Assembly (NCBI RefSeq): GCF_014644435.1
Contig: NZ_BMKR01000024.1
Location: forward strand, 42,247-106,246
Direction of reading: 5' to 3'
DNA length: 64,000 bases
From: Paenibacillus albidus
GTDB lineage: Bacteria > Bacillota > Bacilli > Paenibacillales > Paenibacillaceae
The notes under the pieces are model-generated. The model made no database searches. It had not been told where the DNA came from and saw only the letters and a program-made list of their open reading frames with translations. The position numbers and the translations under genes are program-made. Shown here piece after piece: positions 48,519 to 57,154 of the stretch. The number at the start of each line of letters is the position of its first letter. The first letter of the stretch is position 1.

Positions 48519-50749
48519 GGAATGGCATCCTCCCAAACAGATTTAAGTTCTACTAAAGCTTCATCCAGTGCTTTTGTGCCGTCCAGGTTCACACGCAGCC
48601 GGTCACCGCCTACGGTTCCGATGATCTCCACCGGCACGCCGCCGGCAGCAATGACCGCCTTTAGCTCCTCGGCACGATCCGGTGCCGCAGTCAGTACAAG
48701 GCGGGATTGGCTCTCGCTGAACAGCGCCACATCACGGCGCAATCCGCCAGCAGAGAGATCCACATTCGCACCGATTCCGCCGCTGATGCAGCTCTCGGCC
48801 AAGGCCGCAGCCAGTCCGCCTTCGGACAAGTCATGCGCGGAGCGCACAAGGCCACTACGGATGGCACTGAGTGTGGCATCCAGCAGTTTTTTCTCCGTAG
48901 CGAGATCAAGTGCCGGTGGACGGCCTTCTGTTAAGCCATGCACGGCATATTGGAATTCGCTGCCGCCGAGTTCGGCATAGGTTGCACCCAGCAGGAGAAT
49001 GGCGTCTCCCTCTTGTTTGAAGCCTTGCGTCGTAATATGATCTGTATCCTGCACCAGTCCGACCATGCCGACTACAGGTGTCGGATAGATGGCACCGGAA
49101 GCATTTTCGTTATACAAGCTGACGTTACCGCCGATTACCGGCGTCTCCAGTACCCGGCAAGCTTCCGCCATCCCATCTACCGCACGTTCCATTTGCCAGA
49201 AAATATCCGGTTTCTCCGGACTTCCGAAGTTCAGGTTATCCGTAATGGCCAGCGGCTCTGCTCCCGAACAGACAATGTTGCGCGCAGCTTCGCTGACCGC
49301 AATCCGTCCGCCCACTTCAGGGTCAAGATACACATACCGGCCGTTGCAGTCCGTAGTCATTGCCAGACCTTTGCGTGTACCCGGCACAGTCACTACAGCC
49401 GCATCCGAACCCGGACGAACCGCGGTGCTGGTCCGCACCATGTAATCGTATTGGTTGTAGACCCATGCTTTGCTCGCCACGGTTGGCGAACCCAGGATCG
49501 TACGCAGCGCGCCGCCCAGATCCGTCACTTCGTCGTAACGCAGCGTATCTACCTTGGCATTCTCTTCATAGTAAGCAGGAACTGCCGAAGGCTTATCGTA
49601 CACTGGACACTCATCCACCAGTGCTGTTACCGGCATATCACCAACCACTTCACCGTGATGGAACAGCTTCAGGCGGCCGTCATCCGTTACCTTGCCCACT
49701 TTGCAGCAAATGACGCCCCAACGGTCAAAAATCTCCTGCGCCTGTGCCTCATCCTTCGGCTCAACCACGAACAACATACGTTCCTGCGATTCTGACAGCA
49801 TCATTTCGTAAGGCGTCATGCCTTCTTCACGCTGCGGCACCTGGTCCAGATACAGCTCCAGCCCGTTGCCCGCTTTGCTGGCCATTTCGGCACTGGAGCA
49901 GGTAAGACCCGCTGCGCCCATATCCTGAATCCCGACAACGATGCCGCTGTCGATCAGTTCCAGACAGGACTCCATGACGAGCTTCTCCATAAACGGATCG
50001 CCGACCTGTACAGCCGTCCGATTGGCTTCCGATTCCTCGCTCAGCTCCACGGAGGCGAAGGTTGCGCCGTGAATTCCGTCGCGTCCAGTAGGCGGACCTA
50101 CGTAGAACACCGGATTGCCTACACCTTTGGCGACACCACGCTGGATTTTATCATGATCGATCAACCCTACACACATCGCGTTTACGAGTGGATTACCGTC
50201 ATAGCTGTCGTCGAACATAATTTCGCCGCCGACGGTTGGAATCCCGATACAGTTGCCGTAACCGGCAATCCCGGATACCACATGCTCGAACAGATATTTG
50301 ACCCGGTCACTCTCCAGCTTGCCGAAACGCAGGGAATTGAGAATGGCCACCGGTCTCGAACCCATAGAGAAAATATCACGGATAATTCCGCCCACTCCTG
50401 TGGCTGCCCCCTGAAAAGGCTCAACCGCGGAAGGGTGGTTATGGCTTTCGATTTTGAACACAACCGCCTGGTTATCCCCGATATCGACAATTCCCGCACC
50501 CTCGCCCGGTCCCATCAGAACACGTGGTCCAGTAACCGGGAAGCGGCGCAGCAGCGGCTTGGAGTTCTTATAGGCACAGTGCTCAGACCACATCACACTG
50601 AATACGCCAATCTCTGTATAGTTCGGGAGGCGTCCCATGAAAGAGGTAATCAGCTCATATTCGCTGTCCGACACGCCAAATTGACTGTAGATCTTCTGTT
50701 CCTTGATTTGTTCTGCGGTCGGTTCCTTAACGGATACTTGCTGCGCCAT
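48503..50749 (-). CDS. purL: FGAM synthase large subunit
   Basis: This is the ATP-dependent synthetase part of the FGAR amidotransferase complex with PurQ and PurS. It has 748 residues from ATG 50749 (MAQQVSVKEPTAEQIKEQ) after GGAGGGATCGTC; a longer frame is rejected. Landmarks are MWSEHCAYKNSKPLLRRFP, KIESHNHPSAVEPFQGAATGVGGIIRDIFSMGSRPVAILNSLRFG, GIQDMGAAGLTCSSAEM and SAHDLSEGGLAAALAE. The small form matches Gram-positive PurL and not the fused enterobacterial protein. It overlaps purQ upstream by 23 bases and purF downstream by 16 bases. Confidence 0.96.
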   Translation of the reverse strand: MAQQVSVKEPTAEQIKEQKIYSQFGVSDSEYELITSFMGRLPNYTEIGVFSVMWSEHCAYKNSKPLLRRFPVTGPRVLMGPGEGAGIVDIGDNQAVVFKIESHNHPSAVEPFQGAATGVGGIIRDIFSMGSRPVAILNSLRFGKLESDRVKYLFEHVVSGIAGYGNCIGIPTVGGEIMFDDSYDGNPLVNAMCVGLIDHDKIQRGVAKGVGNPVFYVGPPTGRDGIHGATFASVELSEESEANRTAVQVGDPFMEKLVMESCLELIDSGIVVGIQDMGAAGLTCSSAEMASKAGNGLELYLDQVPQREEGMTPYEMMLSESQERMLFVVEPKDEAQAQEIFDRWGVICCKVGKVTDDGRLKLFHHGEVVGDMPVTALVDECPVYDKPSAVPAYYEENAKVDTLRYDEVTDLGGALRTILGSPTVASKAWVYNQYDYMVRTSTAVRPGSDAAVVTVPGTRKGLAMTTDCNGRYVYLDPEVGGRIAVSEAARNIVCSGAEPLAITDNLNFGSPEKPDIFWQMERAVDGMAEACRVLETPVIGGNVSLYNENASGAIYPTPVVGMVGLVQDTDHITTQGFKQEGDAILLLGATYAELGGSEFQYAVHGLTEGRPPALDLATEKKLLDATLSAIRSGLVRSAHDLSEGGLAAALAESCISGGIGANVDLSAGGLRRDVALFSESQSRLVLTAAPDRAEELKAVIAAGGVPVEIIGTVGGDRLRVNLDGTKALDEALVELKSVWEDAIPCLMK

Positions 50750-51416
50750 GACGATCCCTCCATGTCTTGAGAATTGATGTGAACATCCGTTTGCCGTCTT
50801 CCGAACCAAGCAAGCTGTTCGCCGCACGTTCCGGGTGAGGCATCATGCCCACGACATTGCCTGCCACGTTGCTGACCCCGGCAATGTCGGCTACGGAGCC
50901 GTTCGGATTGTCGCTATAAGTGAATACGATCTGATTGTTTGCTTTGAGCTGTGCCAATGTCTCTTCATCGCAATAATAGTTCCCTTCGCCGTGTGCAATC
51001 GGAATCACAATCTCTTCATCCTTAGCGTAATCAACAGTAAACGGGGTTGTATTATTAACAACCTTAAGCACGGAATCATGACAGCGGAATTTCATCGACA
51101 TGTTGCGGCGCAGTGCACCAGGCAGCAGTCCCGCTTCCGTCAAAATCTGGAATCCGTTGCAGATGCCCAGTACAAATTTCCCTTGCTCCGCAGCCTTGGC
51201 TACTTCAGCCATGACTGGAGCGAATCTGGAAATGGCGCCGCAGCGCAGATAATCACCATAGGAAAAGCCACCCGGAACGAGAATGCAATCATAGGCAGAC
51301 AGGTCCGTCGCCGTATGCCACACATAATCAACGGGTTCGCCTAGCGTCTCTTCAACTGCTTTGTAGCAGTCGATATCACAATTGGAACCTGGGAAGACAA
51401 GTACCGCAAATTTCAT
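50727..51416 (-). CDS. purQ: FGAM synthase glutaminase subunit
   Basis: This class-I glutamine amidotransferase supplies ammonia to PurL. It has 229 residues from ATG 51416 (MKFAVLVFPGSNCDIDCYKAVEE) after GGAGGAC. The catalytic Cys is in FVLGICNGFQIL and the His/Glu pair in GMMPHPERAAN. It starts five bases after the purS stop and its end overlaps the purL start. Together with PurS it tethers to PurL in a 1:1:2 type complex in Bacillus. Nothing unusual is seen. Confidence 0.96.
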   Translation of the reverse strand: MKFAVLVFPGSNCDIDCYKAVEETLGEPVDYVWHTATDLSAYDCILVPGGFSYGDYLRCGAISRFAPVMAEVAKAAEQGKFVLGICNGFQILTEAGLLPGALRRNMSMKFRCHDSVLKVVNNTTPFTVDYAKDEEIVIPIAHGEGNYYCDEETLAQLKANNQIVFTYSDNPNGSVADIAGVSNVAGNVVGMMPHPERAANSLLGSEDGKRMFTSILKTWRDRHGAASIR

Positions 51417-51421
51417 GACGT

Positions 51422-51667
51422 TTAGTCCTCCAATTCGTAGCGGTAATCCTCGATCACCGTGTTGGCCAGCAGCTTCTCGCACATTTCCTTCAGGCGGCCT
51501 TCCGCTTCAGCGCGGTTGTCCGTATCCAAAGTCAACTCCATATACTTACCGATACGCAAGGATTCCACTTCCTGAAATCCTACCGAATGCAGTGCCCCTT
51601 GCACGGCTACACCTTGGGGATCGAGCACGCTTTTCTTGATGGTGACATACACAGTCGCTTTTAACAT
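51422..51667 (-). CDS. purS: FGAM synthase PurS subunit
   Basis: This 81-residue small subunit links PurQ and PurL. The typical start MLKATVYVTIKKSVLDPQGVAVQGALHSVGFQ is followed by VESLRIGKYMELTLDT, and the protein ends VIEDYRYELED. The ATG follows TTTAGGAGGAACTAC with a slightly long spacing. It lies between purC and purQ, the standard Gram-positive order. Confidence 0.95.
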   Translation of the reverse strand: MLKATVYVTIKKSVLDPQGVAVQGALHSVGFQEVESLRIGKYMELTLDTDNRAEAEGRLKEMCEKLLANTVIEDYRYELED

Positions 51668-51740
51668 ACGCTTGTAGTTCCTCCTAAAGGGTTCATTTAT
51701 CTGAAAATGTAAGAATTATATTTCAAGAAGGGCTGCTTGC

Positions 51741-52634
51741 CTACACCAGAGTCTTGCCGGTAAGACGATGATAAATATCCAGATAACGACGGGTTGTTTC
51801 TTCCACCACTTCGCTTGGAAGCGGGTCAGGCATGCTGTTCTTATCCCAAGAGGAGGCGGACAGGTACGTTCTCACCGGCTCTTTGTCCATGCTGTCAATC
51901 TCAATATCGAGTGCGTATTTATCTTTGGCCCAGAAGCGGGAAGCATCCGGCGTAAAAATTTCGTCAATCAGAATCACCTTGCCATCCAGCAGTCCGAATT
52001 CAAACTTGCAGTCCGCCAGGATAATACCATGTTCAGCGCAATAGTCTTTGGCAAAAGCGAACAGCTTCAGGCTCTTCTCCTTCAGCTCTAGTGCCAGGTC
52101 TGCACCAATCAGCTCCTGCATTTGCTCGAATGGGATATCCTCGTCGTGGCCGACATCATTTTTGGCAGCCGGAGTGAAGATCGGCTCGGCCAGCAGCGCA
52201 TTTTTGCGCAGGCCTTGCGGCAGCTCAATGCCGTTGACCTTGCCGGTCTCCTCATATTGTCTCCAGCCTCCGCCGGTAATACAACCACGCACCACACATT
52301 CGATATCAATACGCTCGGCTTTGCGGACGACCATGATGCGGTTCTTGAGGGCTTCCCGGTCCTTCACAAGGTCTCCAAGCTGATCCACGTCGATATGCAC
52401 GACATGATTCTCGATCAGCTCTTGCGTCTTGCCGAACCAGAACGCGCTTAGACGGTTGAGCACATTGCCTTTCTCCGGCACTGCGGGGTCCAGCACATAG
52501 TCGAAGGCGGATATCCGGTCCGTCACGACGATCAGTACATGTTCCCCCAAATCGTACAGCTCACGAACCTTTCCTTTATAGAGCAGCGGCGCATTTACAA
52601 GTTCCACGGCTGTGGATATGGCCGGTGATGTCAT
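51741..52634 (-). CDS. purC: SAICAR synthase
   Basis: This enzyme joins CAIR and aspartate with ATP. The 297-residue protein has LLYKGKVRELYDLGEHVLIVVTDRISAFDYVLDP, the ATP-binding lead, then ECVVRGCITGGGWRQYEETGKVNGIELPQGL, and LADCKFEFGLLDGKVILIDEIFTPDASRFW with substrate-binding residues. It is longer than the 240-residue Bacillus subtilis enzyme and closer to the eukaryotic-length type. The start follows GGGAGGAAAGGTC. A 120-bp palindromic element lies in the gap to purB upstream. Confidence 0.95.
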   Translation of the reverse strand: MTSPAISTAVELVNAPLLYKGKVRELYDLGEHVLIVVTDRISAFDYVLDPAVPEKGNVLNRLSAFWFGKTQELIENHVVHIDVDQLGDLVKDREALKNRIMVVRKAERIDIECVVRGCITGGGWRQYEETGKVNGIELPQGLRKNALLAEPIFTPAAKNDVGHDEDIPFEQMQELIGADLALELKEKSLKLFAFAKDYCAEHGIILADCKFEFGLLDGKVILIDEIFTPDASRFWAKDKYALDIEIDSMDKEPVRTYLSASSWDKNSMPDPLPSEVVEETTRRYLDIYHRLTGKTLV

Positions 52635-52697
52635 GACCTTTCCTCCCTTGAACTAATGATCTTCTTAATAAGAAGCCGGTCTAAAGGAAGCAACTCC

Positions 52698-52816
52698 GAG
52701 AAATATTTGGACTTCCGATCGCTGTTATGGTCATATTTCCTGATTGAACCGCTTCTCGCGGTAGAAATCTGACCATAAAGGCGAACGCTAACGCTTCTAC
52801 AGTTCCAAAATTTCTC
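52698..52816. repeat. 120-bp palindromic intergenic element, copy 2
   Basis: Outer arms GAGAAATATTTGGA / TCCAAAATTTCTC and middle arms GGTCATATTTC (52729-52739) / GAAATCTGACC (52763-52773), with an inner ACCGC-TTCTC-GCGGT. The linkers CTTCCGATCGCTGTTATG and AAAGGCGAACGCTAACGCTTCT match copy 1 at 45874-45993. Arm sequences differ from copy 1 on both sides in a compensating way. Confidence 0.8.
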
Positions 52817-52881
52817 TGCGTCACTTTTTATCCAGCCTTATATTTATGAACACGTTCCTTAGTTCACCAATTTCCGCACCT

Positions 52882-54177
52882 TTAGATGAGCTCAAGCTTG
52901 CGGAAGATGGTGTCGACATGCTTCAGATGCCAGGACGGGTTGAACGCATCCTCGATCTCTTCCGTACTCAGGACGCTGGTGATTTCAGGCGTAGCTTCAA
53001 CGATGTCACGGAATTGGGTTTGCTCTTCCCAAGCCTGCATCGCACGCGGCTGCACGGTGTCGTACGCTTGCTCGCGGCTCATGCCTTTGTCGATCAGCTT
53101 GGTCAGGATACGGCCCGAGAATGGCACGCCGAACGTGCGGTTCATATTGCGTTTCATATTCTCAGGGAAGACGGTCAGGTTCTTCACGATGTTACCGAAC
53201 CGGTTTAGCATGTAATTCAGCAGCATGGTCGCATCCGGCAGGATGATCCGTTCCACTGAGGAATGCGAGATATCGCGTTCATGCCAGAGCGGCACGTTCT
53301 CATAAGCAGTGACCATGTGGCCCCGGATCACGCGGGACAGGCCGGAGATGTTCTCGCAGCCGATCGGGTTGCGTTTATGCGGCATGGCGGACGACCCTTT
53401 TTGACCCTTGGCAAAAGCTTCTTCCACTTCGCGGATCTCACTCTTCTGAAGGGCACGAATTTCGGTCGCGAACTTGTCCAGGGAGGTGGCGACCAGTGCC
53501 AAAGTGGCCATATATTCGGCGTGACGGTCACGCTGCAAGGTCTGGGTGGAAATTGGAGCCGGGCTGGTACCCAGCTTGCGGCAGACGAATTCTTCCACGG
53601 ACGGATCGATGTTGGCATAGGTGCCGACTGCGCCGGAGATTTTGCCGAACTGTACACCATCCGCCGCACGGCGGAAACGCTCCAGGTTGCGCTTCATCTC
53701 TTCGTACCAAAGCGCCATCTTCAGGCCAAAAGTAGTCGGCTCGGCATGTACGCCATGCGTACGGCCCATCATCGGAGTATCTTTATAGGCAATCGCCTTG
53801 TCTTTGAGAATTTCAATGAAATTGAGGATGTCTTTCTCCAGAATCTCATTCGCTTGACGCAGCAGGTAGCCCAGCGCCGTATCCACAACGTCCGTGGAAG
53901 TCAGGCCGTAGTGGACCCATTTGCGTTCCGCCCCAAGACTCTCGGAGACCGCGCGGGTAAAAGCAATGACATCATGTCGCGTTTCCAGTTCGATTTCATT
54001 GATGCGGTCAATATCAAACTTTGCATCCTTGCGCAGCTTGGCCGCATCTTCATGCGGGATGACTCCCAGCTCGGCCCAGGCTTCACAAGCGCACAGTTCT
54101 ACTTCCAGCCACGCGTTGAATTTATTCTCTTCGGTCCAAATGGCCCGCATTTCCGGTCTGCTGTAACGTTCGATCAT
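52882..54177 (-). CDS. purB: Adenylosuccinate lyase
   Basis: This enzyme acts twice: SAICAR to AICAR and adenylosuccinate to AMP, releasing fumarate. The 431-residue protein of the fumarase/aspartase superfamily has MIERYSRPEMRAIWTEENKFNAWLEVE, the catalytic loop KGSSAMPHKRNPIGCENISGL, and GRTHGVHAEPTTFG with a catalytic His. It ends at 52882 after VDTIFRKLELI. It starts six bases after purK with a weak site. No irregularity is seen. A long plus-strand frame covering it is a shadow. Confidence 0.96.
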   Translation of the reverse strand: MIERYSRPEMRAIWTEENKFNAWLEVELCACEAWAELGVIPHEDAAKLRKDAKFDIDRINEIELETRHDVIAFTRAVSESLGAERKWVHYGLTSTDVVDTALGYLLRQANEILEKDILNFIEILKDKAIAYKDTPMMGRTHGVHAEPTTFGLKMALWYEEMKRNLERFRRAADGVQFGKISGAVGTYANIDPSVEEFVCRKLGTSPAPISTQTLQRDRHAEYMATLALVATSLDKFATEIRALQKSEIREVEEAFAKGQKGSSAMPHKRNPIGCENISGLSRVIRGHMVTAYENVPLWHERDISHSSVERIILPDATMLLNYMLNRFGNIVKNLTVFPENMKRNMNRTFGVPFSGRILTKLIDKGMSREQAYDTVQPRAMQAWEEQTQFRDIVEATPEITSVLSTEEIEDAFNPSWHLKHVDTIFRKLELI

Positions 54178-54183
54178 AAGTGG

Positions 54184-55368
54184 TCAATGCCTCCAAAGGT
54201 TAGTTTGCTCTACCCAGGACAATCCGTCTCCGGTATCCTTGCAGAGCAGGTTGATGTGGCCCATTTTGCGGCCAGTTTTGCTTTCGGTCTTGCCATATAT
54301 ATGAAGCTTAGGGACAACCCCCAGCTTGTTAGCTTCTTCATCATTCCTGTAGACAATACTCACGGCCCGATCCAGATGCTCGCCCAGCACGTTCACCATC
54401 ACCACCGGTGTCACCAGCGAAGTGTCGCCCAGCGGCAGATTGCAGATTGCCCGCACATGCTGCTCGAACTGCGAGGTGACGCAGGCATCCATCGTATAGT
54501 GCCCGGAATTATGCGGCCGGGGTGCCAGCTCATTTACGAACAGCTCCCCGTCTTCCGTCACGAACAGCTCTACGGCCAGCAGTCCTACAGCATCCAGTCC
54601 GGCAATCAGTGTCTCGGCCAGCTCACAGGCCCGGCGCTGAATGTCTTCCGGCACTCTTGCCGGCACAATGGACAGGTGCAGGATGTTGTCCACGTGGATG
54701 TTCTCCGCCGGCGGGAAGCTTTTGACCTCGCCGGAGGCGCTGCGGGCAGCCACTACAGAAATTTCGCAGCGGAAAGCGACGAATTTCTCCAGCACCAGCT
54801 CCGGCGCTGCTACACCGGCAGCCACCTGTGTGAAGGCGGCTTCCAGCTCTTGAGCTTCGCGGATGACGGCTTGTCCCTTGCCGTCATAGCCCCCTGTGGC
54901 GGTCTTCAGCACACAGGGCAGGCCCAGGTCGGCAGCGGCAGCGGTTAACTCCGCCAGGCTGCCGACCTTCCGGTACGGGGCAACGGGCACGCCCGCCGCC
55001 TCGATAGCGGCTTTCTCGCGTAAGCGGTGCTGCGTAGTGTACAGCAGCGCGCTGCCCTGGGGCACGTACGATTCCTCCGCCAGCAGCGCGGCTACGCCTG
55101 CGTCGACGTTCTCGAACTCGTACGTGATGACGTCGCTGCGACGCGCCAGCTCGCGCGCCGCCTCGCGGTCATTGTACGCCGCCGTAATCTGCGGCGTTAC
55201 CTGCCCGCAGGGCGCTTCCGGCGCAGGGTCCAGCGCCACGAAGCGGTACCCCATGGCGCTGCCGGCCAGCGCCAGCATGCGCCCGAGCTGCCCGCCGCCG
55301 AGCAGGCCAACGGTGGCTCCAGGCAGCAGCTTCCGCGGCTCCGCGCCGCCAAGCTCCCTCAGACTCAT
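54184..55368 (-). CDS. purK: N5-carboxyaminoimidazole ribonucleotide synthetase
   Basis: This ATP-grasp enzyme carboxylates AIR with bicarbonate. The 394-residue protein has TVGLLGGGQLGRMLALAGSAMGYRFVALDP, then PCVLKTATGGYDGKGQAVI (ATP site) and FVNELAPRPHNSGHYTMDACVTSQFEQHVRAICNLPLG (conserved substrate region). Its ATG overlaps the purE stop by four bases. The lead segment MSLRELGGAEPRKLLPGA before the fold is slightly extended. PurE then mutates the carboxyl group to CAIR. The region is more G+C-rich than neighbours. Confidence 0.95.
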   Translation of the reverse strand: MSLRELGGAEPRKLLPGATVGLLGGGQLGRMLALAGSAMGYRFVALDPAPEAPCGQVTPQITAAYNDREAARELARRSDVITYEFENVDAGVAALLAEESYVPQGSALLYTTQHRLREKAAIEAAGVPVAPYRKVGSLAELTAAAADLGLPCVLKTATGGYDGKGQAVIREAQELEAAFTQVAAGVAAPELVLEKFVAFRCEISVVAARSASGEVKSFPPAENIHVDNILHLSIVPARVPEDIQRRACELAETLIAGLDAVGLLAVELFVTEDGELFVNELAPRPHNSGHYTMDACVTSQFEQHVRAICNLPLGDTSLVTPVVMVNVLGEHLDRAVSIVYRNDEEANKLGVVPKLHIYGKTESKTGRKMGHINLLCKDTGDGLSWVEQTNLWRH

Positions 55369-55850
55369 AAGCTGTCGCTGCTTTCCAGCACTTCGTCACG
55401 GATAGCGTCACGGCGCTGCTGTGCCCGGCGCTGCACCTCAGGGTCGAACGCGCCGATGATTTGCGCCGCCAGCAAGGCCGCATTGATCGCACCCGCGCGC
55501 CCAATGGCTACCGTCGCTACCGGAATGCCGCCCGGCATCTGCACGATCGAGAGCAGGGAGTCGAGGCCGTTCAGCGCCTTCGACTGCACCGGCACACCGA
55601 TTACGGGCAGTATAGTCTTGGCTGCTACCATGCCGGGCAGGTGCGCGGCTCCGCCAGCGCCTGCAATAATGACGCGGATGCCGCGGTCCGCCGCTTCCTC
55701 CGCGTAGCTGAACATCAAATCCGGCGTACGGTGGGCAGATACTACCTTTTTCTCATAGGACAAACCCAGCTCTTCCAGCACCGTACACGCATGCTCCATC
55801 GTTTCCCAATCCGATTTGCTGCCCATGATGACAGCGACCTGCACAGACAT
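55365..55850 (-). CDS. purE: N5-CAIR mutase
   Basis: This class-I PurE of 161 residues opens the operon. VAVIMGSKSDWETMEHACTVLEELGLSYEKKVVSAHRTPDLMFSYAEEA contains the conserved SDW and SAHR substrate-binding motifs. IAGAGGAAHLPGMVAAKTILPVIGVPV holds the catalytic His. It lies about 50 bases after the riboswitch-controlled terminator (55901-55949). The ATG follows AGGCAGGTCG. Being first, its synthesis reflects directly the read-through at the leader. Confidence 0.96.
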   Translation of the reverse strand: MSVQVAVIMGSKSDWETMEHACTVLEELGLSYEKKVVSAHRTPDLMFSYAEEAADRGIRVIIAGAGGAAHLPGMVAAKTILPVIGVPVQSKALNGLDSLLSIVQMPGGIPVATVAIGRAGAINAALLAAQIIGAFDPEVQRRAQQRRDAIRDEVLESSDSL

Positions 55851-55900
55851 GTTTCGACCTGCCTTTCGCTTCGGTTATAAATGTAGTCTCCCTAAATCTC

Positions 55901-55949
55901 GAAAAAAAAGCCCGATTTCCAAACGCATACTGCTGCGGGAGATCGGACT
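55901..55949 (-). terminator. Regulated terminator of the pur leader
   Basis: On the minus strand AGTCCGATCTCC and GGAAATCGGGCT form an 11-of-12-bp stem followed by eight T. It lies about 120 bases after the guanine aptamer and is presumably the expression platform. Confidence 0.8.
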
Positions 55950-56068
55950 GCTTCAGGAACAGGGGACAGCTGTCCCGCATGCCCCTTAAGCTAAGCCTGG
56001 CATCACGTGACCTGCGCACGGGCGCTCCGGGAACCGGCGCAGCACCATGGCATACTATCTATCTGTTC

Positions 56069-56135
56069 CTCGTAGTCCGGTAATTTACGGTTCCCGGGTA
56101 GAGACTTCCGGGCCATATCCCCGGCTTTATACGAG
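56069..56135 (-). ncRNA. Purine (guanine-type) riboswitch aptamer
   Basis: On the minus strand CTCGTATAAAGCC opens P1, GGGGATATGGCCC forms P2 with its loop, GTCTCTACC is the core J2/3, GGAACCGTAAATTACC is P3 with the loop partner, and GGACTACGAG closes P1. The base that pairs with the ligand (in GACTAC) is C, which specifies guanine/hypoxanthine rather than adenine. It lies between the operon promoter and the terminator at 55901-55949. Confidence 0.93.
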
Positions 56136-56150
56136 TTGCTCATGATATCA

Positions 56151-56179
56151 GTTTAACAATGCCCTACACAGGATGTCAA
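56151..56179 (-). promoter_or_regulatory. Promoter of the purine operon
   Basis: On the minus strand consensus TTGACA, 17 bases, then TTAAAC (or TAAACT one base on). Transcription would start a few bases before the riboswitch. Confidence 0.75.
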
Positions 56180-56182
56180 CTT

Positions 56183-56226
56183 AAACACGAACATTGTTAA
56201 ATCTACCAGTTTAAACGTTCGCTTTT
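56183..56226. promoter_or_regulatory. PurR operator: two inverted PurBoxes
   Basis: AAACACGAACATT (56183-56195) and, inverted, AAAAGCGAACGTT (56213-56226 on the minus strand) have the CGAAC core of Bacillus PurBoxes with the usual spacing of about 17-20 bases. They lie directly upstream of the -35, the position seen for PurR-controlled pur operons. Confidence 0.7.
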
Positions 56227-56266
56227 GGAGCGGTTTGTAGCGGTATCTTGCCATAACCTGCTATTA

Positions 56267-56297
56267 CAAAAAAGGGGAACGCCGTCAGCGTTCCTCT
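56267..56297 (-). terminator. Terminator of the stress-protein gene
   Basis: AGGGGAACGC / GCGTTCCTCT stem (one mismatch) with a 5-base loop is followed on the minus strand by six T, 12 bases after the stop at 56310. Confidence 0.85.
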
Positions 56298-56309
56298 CCC
56301 CAAGCTTTA

Positions 56310-56744
56310 TTATTTTACGACCAGCACCGGAATCCGTGCGCTCTGGACCACATTGTGGCTGACGCTGCCCAGAACAAATTCACGAATTCCCCCAAGTCCA
56401 CGGCTGCCGATGACAATAACATCTACGGCCTGCTGCTTGGCATAGCTTAGAATCACTTCTGCAGGCGAACCCTGCAGCAGCTCCACAACAGCGTTCACGC
56501 CTTCGGCTGCAAGACGGCTCTTCACTTCCTCTGTCGTCTGAACCGCCAGATCATAATACTCCTTGTTCACCGAAGCCGGCAGCGGTGCGAGTGCCTCCCC
56601 GATAAAAAAGCGGGGGAATTCAAAGGCATGTACAACGTGCAGAGTAGAATCCGGTTTGACTTTAGCCAGTTCAATGGCCCGCTCCAAGGCCTGATTCGAA
56701 GCCTTTGAACCGTCATAGGCGAGTAAGATTGTAGAGAATAACAT
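56310..56744 (-). CDS. Universal stress protein, UspA family
   Basis: The 144-residue ATP-binding Usp starts at ATG 56744 (MLFSTILLAYDGSKASNQALERAIELAK) after GAGGTGG. It has the nucleotide motif GSRGLGGIREFVLGSVSHNVV near the C-terminus (G-x2-G-x9-G-S pattern) and ends IPVLVVK. It is probably cytosolic and induced under energy or redox stress; the sequence shows no specific regulation. It lies upstream of the pur promoter in the same direction but is isolated from it by its own terminator. Confidence 0.9.
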   Translation of the reverse strand: MLFSTILLAYDGSKASNQALERAIELAKVKPDSTLHVVHAFEFPRFFIGEALAPLPASVNKEYYDLAVQTTEEVKSRLAAEGVNAVVELLQGSPAEVILSYAKQQAVDVIVIGSRGLGGIREFVLGSVSHNVVQSARIPVLVVK

Positions 56745-56798
56745 GTACGCCACCTCTTTTTCTGCTAGTGTATTGTAATCAAGGAATCTATGAAGCCA

Positions 56799-57062
56799 TC
56801 ATTGTAAAAAATAACCGTACAGCAGGACATTCAACAGCAGCAGCAGCGGAATACCGATCCGGAAAGACATATGCCGCGTCTTGTGGCGCTTGCGGTACAT
56901 GGCAATCAGCACTCCAAGCGCACCGCCCATCGCTGCCAGCAGGAACAGGGTCTTCTCCGGCACACGGTCACGCCGCTTGCGGGCCTTGTTCTTGTCCTCA
57001 GACATCACCACATATCCGATAATATTGATAACCACGAACCACAACATGACAATCTGGGCCAT
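56799..57062 (-). CDS. DUF1294 membrane protein
   Basis: The 87-residue protein has three membrane spans. MAQIVMLWFVVINIIGYVVM is the first, the basic loop SEDKNKARKRRDRVPEKTL the signature, then LFLLAAMGGALGVLIAMYRKRHKTRH and a final span LLLLNVLLYGYFLQ. The pattern DKxxARxxxxRVPExxLLxLAxxGGxxGAxxGMxxxRHKT is that of DUF1294, here with a VLIAMYRKRHKT variant. The function is unknown. The start follows GGAGGAGCC. It is a single-gene unit downstream of the MFS gene. Confidence 0.88.
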   Translation of the reverse strand: MAQIVMLWFVVINIIGYVVMSEDKNKARKRRDRVPEKTLFLLAAMGGALGVLIAMYRKRHKTRHMSFRIGIPLLLLLNVLLYGYFLQ

Positions 57063-57154
57063 TCCCGACGGCTCCTCCTCCTTGCACTATCTGCCTCTAT
57101 TATATTACTCTTTCAGGCAAAAACCAACAAATGCCTCGCCCCGCTTGCCTGCCT

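Noticed and set aside
53263..54948. 561-codon plus-strand ORF across purB/purK
   Set aside because: It is antisense to two well-conserved genes, has no start context and no known motif; it is a G+C-driven shadow.
56069..56135. Adenine riboswitch
   Set aside because: The ligand-pairing position is C (GACTAC), not U, so guanine/hypoxanthine is expected.
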